NCBI RefSeq assembly: GCF_000497445.1
Contig: NZ_CM002285.1
Span: 4,457,239 to 4,495,651, forward strand
Length of the DNA: 38,413 bases
Direction of reading: 5' to 3'
Source: Streptomyces roseochromogenus subsp. oscitans DS 12.976
GTDB lineage: Bacteria > Actinomycetota > Actinomycetes > Streptomycetales > Streptomycetaceae
The position numbers were made by a program, and so were the translations under genes. This document shows, in pieces, positions 32,901-38,413 of the stretch. The notes under the pieces are model-generated. The model searched no databases. It was not told where the DNA came from and saw only the letters and a program-made list of their open reading frames with translations. Position 1 is the first letter of the stretch, and the number at the start of each line of letters is the position of its first letter.

Positions 32901-35127
32901 CCTCGTCGACGCCCTGCGTGAACACGATGCGTGATCCGGCCAGTTGGTCCCGTTCACACTCCGAGCCCGTCCAACGGCCCGGTTCCGCGTAGCGCCGGCG
33001 GGCCTGCCGTACCCGGCAGGCGTCGAGGGCGTTCTGGTACAGCTCGCGCACCGCCAGCATCCGGTCGCCGTACAGCTGGGTGCCCATGATGAGCGGCTTG
33101 ACCTCGTCCTCGGCCAGCTGGAAACGGGGCGGCGGCTTGTCGAAGGCCTTGTGCTTCGGCTGCAGGCCGTCGGTCTTCACCGTCTGCGGGAGACCGTGGA
33201 GAAGATCGTGCGGGCGCAGGGTGCCATGAGTGCGGCGAGCCGCCTGGGACACGGTGGCGATCCGCGCGGCGAGGCGGTCCAGCGCGGTGTACAGCGCCGC
33301 GCTGCCGCACTTGAAGACCAGCAGCCACCGGGTGGCCGGGACTTCCCCGGACACCGCGGCCTCCGCGGCCTCGGCTTCGGTGTCGGAGCTGATGCGGAAG
33401 CCCTTGTTCGCCCTGATCTCGCCGACGATGCCCTGTGGCCGGATCTGCGTGGGCTCGCGCGGGCCGAGGTGGTCGATGAGGACGCCGTCGAGCATGCGCG
33501 GGTCGATGGCGAGGAGCCCGGCGATGTGCAGGAGCGTAGCCAGCTCGCGGGGCCGCCAGGTCCACCGCTCCTCGCCGCAGAGGTCCGCGCACAGCCCCGT
33601 CACCCACTCGCTGCCGTCCGGCGCCGCCGCCTCGGCCGGTGTGCCGGTGCCGAGCTGGGAGACGACCTGGAGGACCGCGCCGCGCAGGGTGCCCCTGTCG
33701 TCGTGGCCGAGCGACTCACCGGTGGCGCTCTCCGCCGCCCGCACCAGGAGGTCCACCGCCCTGCGCAGGCTGTCCAGCGACGCGTGGTCGCCGCTCTCCC
33801 AGAGCACGTCCCAGTCGGCGAGGAAGCGGTGCCGCAGCCAGTACTCGGCGCTGCGCGCGTCCTCGGACCGGCCGCGCCGCAGGAGTGTCTCGCGCCATGA
33901 CTCGACCTGCCGGTGGGCGCGTCGTACGTCGCCCATGTCCCGGTCGAGCTGGGCTCCGAAGCCGCCGACAGGCAGGTCCCGGGTGGCCGCCGTGTCCTTC
34001 GGGCCGTCCCCGAGGACGTTGCGCAGCGCCGCCAGGCCGCAGGCCAGTGCCGCCTCACGGAGGAAGGGGGCGCCGAGGAGGACCACCGTCTCCACGAGAC
34101 TGAGCTGTGCGCCGCTTGCTACGACCAGGTGGTCCAGCCGGTTGATGAGCCGTTCCGGGAAGAGCTCGTCGTCCCACGGGTCGGTTTCCGCACCCCTTGT
34201 CCGGCGGACGGCGACGACCTGGGTCACCACCTCCGCCAGCTCCTCCTTGGCCTTGGCGTGTTCGGCGCCCGTGCCCTCGGCCAGTCCCCACAGCGCCGAG
34301 GAGCGAACCGCGTCCGTCCAGGTGCCTGCGGACGGCATGGCCTCGCACATGGTGACGTCGGCATACTTGCCGCCGGACGGGTCGTTGCCCAGCCACCGCA
34401 CGTCGATCTCCGGCGGCTTGAGGTGCGAGTAGGGGCGCGCGATGTCCGGCGCGCGTTCCGAGACGGATGTGATGACCTGACCCACCGTGCGGGCCGCGGA
34501 CTCCCTGGCTACGGCCTCCACCAGGGCCCTGGCCATGACGCTGCCGCCCTGGATGTGCCCCAGCGCGGCCTCGCCGGGTGCACAGGCTCTGAGGACCACG
34601 ACGTTGTCCCTGACGCCGCTGACCGTCAACTTCCCCAGGTCGGCGGCGTCACTGCCGTTGGTACGGCAGGCGTCCAGGCAGAGCAGCACCGTGGCGTCGG
34701 AGGTCAGCGGCAGCAGCAGCTCGTCGGGTACCACCTCGATGAGACCCTGCGGGTGCAGTACATGCTCCCCGCCTGGTCGCAGTCTGGCCCAGATGTCACT
34801 GGGGACCAGGTAGTCGGTCTCGCCGAACCTCACCCCGTGTCCCGAGAAATAGACGAGCCCGACGTCCCCGTCCTCGCAGGAGTCCAGAAACTGGTCGAGC
34901 CGCACACGGATGTTCCCCTGTTTGGTCGCCTCCTCGTCGTCGAGCACCGTCACATCGTCCGGCGCGTAACCGGAGCGCAGCAGCGCGTCGCGTACATGAG
35001 CCACGTCCGTGACCGTGAACGGCAGGCCGGGATACGCCTCCCGGAGTGCGGGAACCTTCTCCAGCTCCGGCTGCCTGGGCACCGCGATCAGAAGGGCCCT
35101 CCGGCGCCCAGAACCCATCGTACCCAT
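29950..35127 (-). CDS. Caspase - HSP90-like GHKL ATPase - repeat fusion (conflict-system protein)
   Basis: A protein of about 1725 residues. (1) A caspase-like protease, about 5-245: dyad His97 in VGLVYFSGHGVRFG and Cys154 in LLCLDACRTNG. (2) A helical middle region, about 245-640. (3) An HSP90-type GHKL ATPase, about 680-870: N-box RELYQNALDACR (Glu695, Asn699, Asp702), G1 box CEDNGVGM (753-758) and FGIGVFSYFML (800 on), which are the ATP-binding Bergerat motifs, followed by an HSP90-middle-like part to about 1000. (4) A tail (about 1125-1725) with some eight degenerate repeats of the type A-x-x-x-L-x-x-[YFW]-x-x-x-G-x-x-[VFL]-P. Caspases and HSP90-like ATPases are known parts of actinobacterial conflict systems; the ATPase would gate the protease. 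Start: ATG 35127 after a G-run; GTG 35145 and ATG 35118 are alternatives. First gene of a coupled three-gene operon. Confidence 0.88.
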   Translation of the reverse strand: MGTMGSGRRRALLIAVPRQPELEKVPALREAYPGLPFTVTDVAHVRDALLRSGYAPDDVTVLDDEEATKQGNIRVRLDQFLDSCEDGDVGLVYFSGHGVRFGETDYLVPSDIWARLRPGGEHVLHPQGLIEVVPDELLLPLTSDATVLLCLDACRTNGSDAADLGKLTVSGVRDNVVVLRACAPGEAALGHIQGGSVMARALVEAVARESAARTVGQVITSVSERAPDIARPYSHLKPPEIDVRWLGNDPSGGKYADVTMCEAMPSAGTWTDAVRSSALWGLAEGTGAEHAKAKEELAEVVTQVVAVRRTRGAETDPWDDELFPERLINRLDHLVVASGAQLSLVETVVLLGAPFLREAALACGLAALRNVLGDGPKDTAATRDLPVGGFGAQLDRDMGDVRRAHRQVESWRETLLRRGRSEDARSAEYWLRHRFLADWDVLWESGDHASLDSLRRAVDLLVRAAESATGESLGHDDRGTLRGAVLQVVSQLGTGTPAEAAAPDGSEWVTGLCADLCGEERWTWRPRELATLLHIAGLLAIDPRMLDGVLIDHLGPREPTQIRPQGIVGEIRANKGFRISSDTEAEAAEAAVSGEVPATRWLLVFKCGSAALYTALDRLAARIATVSQAARRTHGTLRPHDLLHGLPQTVKTDGLQPKHKAFDKPPPRFQLAEDEVKPLIMGTQLYGDRMLAVRELYQNALDACRVRQARRRYAEPGRWTGSECERDQLAGSRIVFTQGVDEDTGRMYIQCEDNGVGMTAEELRDLFAQAGRRSEQSSARMREMRRWRREGITTELNSRFGIGVFSYFMLAEEVEVITRPVGMLGGATARDGGYRASVTAGSGLMHLSREDNGLEGGGTIVRLYVHDEPDEKRGRHPSVVQAMREFLWCSPVEVTATEFDGEPVIWRPGELYGDSSLPSPRIHAAEDVWWVDGPGMLLVDGLFVEDAVLPYGYVLNLRGRHRPKLSVDRNRILWYDERRAKRDLEDAVPALIRRSAWRPFPLEWLWRLAASEPLLGQLVVGHLLDSDVPLSLPEEHEWKRQAQGQGSLTLSDLRCLPVDLRVLNGTGRMPDRLTDLFTAWRESALGMPRSQHPLEEGAVLPDPQPLDTLVFRSHPDGSWSAVLRAAAETGISLREATRQLRRYAIAGVSVPEVTDVRGLADVVPDSLMADLYEVCRKPEGRGPDGRRLVRTAMLRVSETHRESLGRLAELCVQLSRLDPSISVPTDLQGLGSHVVGGRERIALLDDEPGPQSPPFTVGGEPPFPHLVSPIDIACRVRQKGIPAAEIEDAVRRFEPLGYRLTGPDLAHPLDRAQFVAISRDLDGAAPFLSPGAMGLRHLVALAANREETVGDTARWLGGWAGQLGLEVPDPGPLATFRPPAWCEDLPAENEGDASEPRPLTVWAVLRVLGHLDEPSLLEENVAAVEALAGGGLVDHRAVEAARTWLSTRRSSRLREISDDMWAMPVRGMIEFPTLRAPSVEKREQIDPVYLMGLAMTFGERLGALARRLRHEAAGYGLEVADVPEKAADRRPTYPVFMALCDRGEWREHVWLADLILLANREGVDLATAAAMVNAYRSLGAPTVPVPEGFVPPVRPQQRDVPAEYALVQPDLKQSWTLTPLALVIAAARLGLALPQAYRRLQQFAAIGLDFPFPEPVITRTPDWRDVVILTARLTGREPALSGDVSEDQVLLASEETDLTVDEVRERLQDYAPLFGFRLPLPHEGN

Positions 35128-35306
35128 CGTGCCCAAACCCCCCACGAAACAGCCGAGTTCGCTCCATCGCGAAGCGCGATTATCGCAGACGGCGGCCCGG
35201 AAGGAGTGAGTACGGCAGCACCGCCGTGCTCAGGGCGACGAAGGCCTGCGTGGCCGGCAGCGGCGCGAGGAAGTACACCAGCTCCGCTCCCCTCCTCCGT
35301 CGGCCC
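35128..35306. other. Gap between the DNA-repair-ATPase gene and the caspase operon, with a 32-codon ORF
   Basis: On the minus strand a GTG at 35278 opens a 32-residue frame closed by TAA at 35180-35182, reading VYFLAPLPATQAFVALST and on to a basic end. It is hydrophobic enough for one TM helix, starts 28 bp after the ATPase gene stop, and has GGAGCGGAG in front. It may be a real microprotein, or the 5' stub of a gene that once followed the ATPase gene and was cut off when the caspase operon arrived. No clear promoter for the caspase gene is seen in the remaining 50 bp. Confidence 0.35.
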
Positions 35307-38300
35307 TCACCGCTCCTCGCCCCCGAAGTCCGTCCGGGCCCGGTTGATCGCCGACTCCACCGCCGCCACCCGGTCCGCCAGCAGGCCCAGGGCCGCCACC
35401 GCCCGGGTGAGGGGGTCGTCCTCGGGGCCGCCGAGGGCGCGGGCGCGGGTGTGGGCCGTCTTCACCTCGGTCCAGCGGCCGGCCCGGTCGGCGTCGAGCG
35501 TGCCGCGCAGTTCGGCCAGTTTCAGCAGGTTGGCCTCGGCGCCCGTGGTGAGGGTCTGGGCCTCGGCCGTGTAGTGGTCGTCGACGACGGCCTCGCGCTC
35601 GGCGTCGTTCATGACCGGCCGCAGCCGCTGGGCGATCTTGTTCATGTCGCGGTAGGAGCCCTGGAGGCGGAACGGAGGTTCCGTACGGGCGGTCTCCGAC
35701 TGGGCGGCGGAGGCGATGTAGGCCGCGTTGACCGTCAGGACGGTGTCGCGGACCGCCGTCACATGGCGCAACACCGCCAGCACACGGTCGAGTTCGGCCG
35801 ACGGCATCGGCTGGGTCAGGCGGTCCGCGCGGACCGTGGGGTCGGCGGCGGCCAGCCGGACCAGCAGGTCCAGGTCGGCGCGGTCGCGGGCGGCGAGCGG
35901 GGCGAGCACCGGGTTGGCGGTGAGGGCGTTCTCGACGAAGCTGAGCGCGAAGACGTCCTCCTTGCCGGTGAGGACATCGCCGAGGTTCCACACGTCGGCC
36001 CGGTTGGCCAGCATGTCCGGGATGCGGAAGCGTTCGCCGGACTCGGTGTAGGGATTGCCGGCCATACAGACCGCGAAGCGCTTGCCGCGCAGGTCGTAGG
36101 TGCGCGGCTCGCCGTCCCACACACCGTCCACGCGCCGGGTCGCGTCGCACAGCGGGATGAACTTCTGCAGCAGCTCGGGCGAGGTGTGCTGGATGTCGTC
36201 CACATACAGGAGCGTGTTGTTGCCGGCCGCCAGCGCGAAGTTGATCTTCTCTATCTCGCGGCGGGCGGTGGCGTTCGGGGCGTCGGCCGGGTCCAGCGAG
36301 GTCACGGTGTGCCCGAGAGCCGGGCCGCTGACCTTGACCAGCATCAGCCCGAGCCGGTCGGCCACGTACTCCATGAGCGTCGTCTTGCCGTAGCCCGGCG
36401 GGGAGATCAGCAGGAGCAGACCGCCGGTGTCGGTCCGCTTCGACTCACCGGTGGTGCCGAGCTGGCGGGCCAGGCTGTCGCCGATCAGGGGCAGGTACAC
36501 CTCGTCGACCAGGCGGTTGCGGACGAACGCCGACATCACCCGGGGGCGGTGGTCGTCCAGCCGGAGGCGGTCGCGTTCGGCCGTCACCAGGGCCGTGCGG
36601 TGGCGCTGGTAGGTGCGGAAGGCGGGGACTTCCTCGGCGGTGAAGCGGGCCGTGCGGGCCAGGAAATCGTCCACGCGCAACGGCAGTCGGCCTCCGGCCA
36701 CCCTCGGATGCGTGCCCAGGAGGCCCTCCGCCGTCGCGGTGAGCGGGGCGTCGCCGTCGTAACGGGGGAGGCCGGGGCACAGCTCGGCGGCCACCGCCTC
36801 AGCCAGCTCGCCGGGACCGGCCTCGGTGCCGGTGGCGGTGGCGTACGCGCCGAGCCAGGCGTGCACCACCTGCCGGCGCGCGCCCAGGTCGGTCAGCACC
36901 TCCAGGTCTCCCCCGTAACTCCCCTCCGCGTGACGGAACTTCTCCAGCAGCGTGCGTGCCGTGATCCCGAGGACGAAGCCCTCCGGACCGCAGGTCAGCT
37001 CCTCGAAGAGATACGCGGCGGCCGGCCCGCCGGCCGACTGGGGATCCCAGGCCTCGATCGCGCCCGCCAGCTCCCGCTCCAGCTCCCCGATGGCCGGTAC
37101 GGCGCCGAAGGCGTCCCGGGCGCGGGCCAGGGACAGCGCCCGTCGCCGCCACCCGGTGCGGCTCTCCTCCGTCGTGCCGTGCGCCCAGAACAGCTGGGCG
37201 GTGGCGCGAGCGGCGGGCTCGTGGCGCAGGGTGCCGGCGGCCTCGTACAGGGGCAGCAGGGCGCGCAGCACGACGGTCGCGTCATGGTCGTGGACGCCGC
37301 GCTCGTAGCCCTCGTCGTACGACTCCTGGGCCGCCCGGCGGACCAGGTCCGGCAGGTCGTCGGCGGCGGCGAGGGCGGCCGGGCCGTGCTCGGCGAGCAG
37401 GCGGGCGGCGAGGTGTTCGGCGCGGTAGACCTCGGGCGACTCGGAGGGCAGGCGGCGGTCCCAGTAAGGGCGGGTCGCGGCGAAGGCGGGGTCCGTCACC
37501 GGGCGGCGGTAGTCGGTGCCCGTCACCGCGAAGGCCAGGGTGTCGCCGTGCGGGACCAGGGTGAGGTCCAGCGGCTGGGTGTTGACGGCGAAGCGGTGGG
37601 CGCCGAGCAGCAGGGTGCGGCCGTCGTCGGCGTACAGGTCGCCGCGGTCGCGCAGGGCGCGGGCGGCCTCCTGGCGGGCGGACTTCAGCCGGCCGTCGAG
37701 TTCCTCGGCGCGCACGCTGTCGCCGAGGGCGCGCAGCTCGTCGGCGGTGCGGCGGACCTTGGCGACCAGTGGGTCGGAGGCGAAGTAGGTGGTGACCGCG
37801 TCGGTGTCGGGGAGCGTGGCGGCCCGGCGGGCGATCGTCTCCAGCATGCGCCCGGCCGAGACGGCGAGCTGTTCGCCGCGGCGGGCGCGGGCGTCGGCGA
37901 GGGACTGCTTGCGGGCGGCGAACGCCTCGTAGATCTCGGTGCGCCGGCCGTCGAGTTCGGCGAGGAAGTCGTCGAACTCGGCGAACCGGCCGTCCAGATC
38001 CTCCAACCTACCCAGTACGGACGTCAGTTGGTCGTCGCACTCCTCCGGCGTGCCGGAGACGGCGAGCGCGGCGGTGACGGCCTGCGCGAGCAGCGCGGTC
38101 TCGGCGGCGAACTCGGCACGGCCCTCGCTGTCCTGGAGGGCGCGACGGCGGGCGTCCAGCGTCGCCCGGCCCCGGTTGACGCCGCCGAGCACGTCGGCGA
38201 TCCGCTCCAGCACGGCCGTACGGACCGTGGCATCGGCGATGTCGAGGCCGGTCACGACCTCGGTGACCGTGCGCAGTGCGTCGGCCAGCTCGTCCAGCCG

Positions 38301-38413
38301 GGCGGCGACAGGCGCGGCGCCCGCGACGGTCTCGACGGCCGCCGCCTCCCCGGCCAGCCGCTCGACCTCCGCGTGCTGGGCGGCGAAGGCGTCCTCGCGG
38401 GCCAGGAACGCCA
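35307..38413 (-). CDS. Large AAA+ 'DNA repair ATPase'-type protein, C-terminal part (partial)
   Basis: The gene enters from beyond the right edge; the frame is open from 38411 down to the TGA at 35307, so at least 1034 residues are in the window and the true start lies outside. The frame has a GTG at 38255 and a protein could begin there, but coding character continues upstream. The upstream part is helical and charged (coiled-coil-like: LARARDAF, RRTADELRALG). An AAA+ core follows: Walker A ISPPGYGKTTLMEY, Walker B LLYVDDIQHTSPELLQ and a sensor-like FAVCMAGNPYTESGERF. This matches the Streptomyces 'DNA repair ATPase' family, whose actual function is unproven. The AAA+ core resembles MoxR/dynein-like ATPases in style. 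Confidence 0.8.
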   Translation of the reverse strand, partial: AFLAREDAFAAQHAEVERLAGEAAAVETVAGAAPVAARLDELADALRTVTEVVTGLDIADATVRTAVLERIADVLGGVNRGRATLDARRRALQDSEGRAEFAAETALLAQAVTAALAVSGTPEECDDQLTSVLGRLEDLDGRFAEFDDFLAELDGRRTEIYEAFAARKQSLADARARRGEQLAVSAGRMLETIARRAATLPDTDAVTTYFASDPLVAKVRRTADELRALGDSVRAEELDGRLKSARQEAARALRDRGDLYADDGRTLLLGAHRFAVNTQPLDLTLVPHGDTLAFAVTGTDYRRPVTDPAFAATRPYWDRRLPSESPEVYRAEHLAARLLAEHGPAALAAADDLPDLVRRAAQESYDEGYERGVHDHDATVVLRALLPLYEAAGTLRHEPAARATAQLFWAHGTTEESRTGWRRRALSLARARDAFGAVPAIGELERELAGAIEAWDPQSAGGPAAAYLFEELTCGPEGFVLGITARTLLEKFRHAEGSYGGDLEVLTDLGARRQVVHAWLGAYATATGTEAGPGELAEAVAAELCPGLPRYDGDAPLTATAEGLLGTHPRVAGGRLPLRVDDFLARTARFTAEEVPAFRTYQRHRTALVTAERDRLRLDDHRPRVMSAFVRNRLVDEVYLPLIGDSLARQLGTTGESKRTDTGGLLLLISPPGYGKTTLMEYVADRLGLMLVKVSGPALGHTVTSLDPADAPNATARREIEKINFALAAGNNTLLYVDDIQHTSPELLQKFIPLCDATRRVDGVWDGEPRTYDLRGKRFAVCMAGNPYTESGERFRIPDMLANRADVWNLGDVLTGKEDVFALSFVENALTANPVLAPLAARDRADLDLLVRLAAADPTVRADRLTQPMPSAELDRVLAVLRHVTAVRDTVLTVNAAYIASAAQSETARTEPPFRLQGSYRDMNKIAQRLRPVMNDAEREAVVDDHYTAEAQTLTTGAEANLLKLAELRGTLDADRAGRWTEVKTAHTRARALGGPEDDPLTRAVAALGLLADRVAAVESAINRARTDFGGEER

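Noticed and set aside
33913..35574. 553-codon plus-strand frame opposite the caspase domain
   Set aside because: Antisense to the intact His/Cys caspase motifs and spans the intergenic gap.
1..38413. tRNA/rRNA genes, CRISPR arrays, insertion sequences, attachment sites
   Set aside because: No cloverleaf-like sequence, regular repeat-spacer array, transposase or integrase motif was seen by eye on either strand; a tRNAscan or ISfinder run could still find something small.

Overview
The window is high-GC actinobacterial DNA that looks like a Streptomyces chromosome. Third-codon positions are strongly G/C, GTG starts are common, and several products are types I recognise from Streptomyces: a SARP/AfsR-type regulator, an FtsX-type ABC exporter with a two-component system, an SCO2400-like zinc-ribbon protein and a 'DNA repair ATPase'. 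I see no tRNA, rRNA, CRISPR array or insertion sequence.

Layout. 1-219 is the 3' end of rpoA, with no rplQ after it. 825-2183 encodes a secreted PAF-acetylhydrolase-like esterase. 2345-9880 is a same-strand cluster that looks like an amide-polymer (poly-gamma-glutamate type) export locus. It holds a membrane protein with a duplicated TM/ectodomain/TM/HAMP plan, PgsB, PgsC, a Tat-exported NlpC/P60 hydrolase and a family-39 membrane glycosyltransferase. There is no PgsA/CapA. 9925-13305 holds small accessory genes: two GNAT proteins, an orphan CoxM-type FAD protein, a DinB-like protein and a small secreted Cys protein. 13515-16544 is a SARP-NB-ARC-TPR regulator that may be leaderless. It converges on a PE-PPE/cutinase-like secreted esterase with an odd poly-Thr leader (16679-17536). 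17674-23301 (minus) is a response regulator, histidine kinase, ABC ATPase and FtsX-type permease set. 23666-24826 is a lactate 2-monooxygenase-like flavoenzyme, which converges on the remnant of a phytase-like esterase gene (24863-about 25207). 25317-28971 holds a single-pass membrane protein, a two-domain VOC protein, an SCO2400-like protein and a lipoprotein.

The most interesting part is 28996-35127 on the minus strand. It is a translationally coupled three-gene operon. The first gene encodes a roughly 1725-residue protein that joins a caspase-like protease (His97/Cys154), an HSP90-like GHKL ATPase (about residues 690-870) and a long tail of degenerate repeats. The second encodes a 106-residue Cys-rich protein and the third a 3-TM membrane protein. 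This has the hallmarks of an NTP-controlled, protease-effector conflict (defence or programmed death) system. The window ends inside a large AAA+ 'DNA repair ATPase' gene on the same strand.

All functional statements come from reading motifs and translated sequence by eye. No database search, structure prediction or folding calculation was run.
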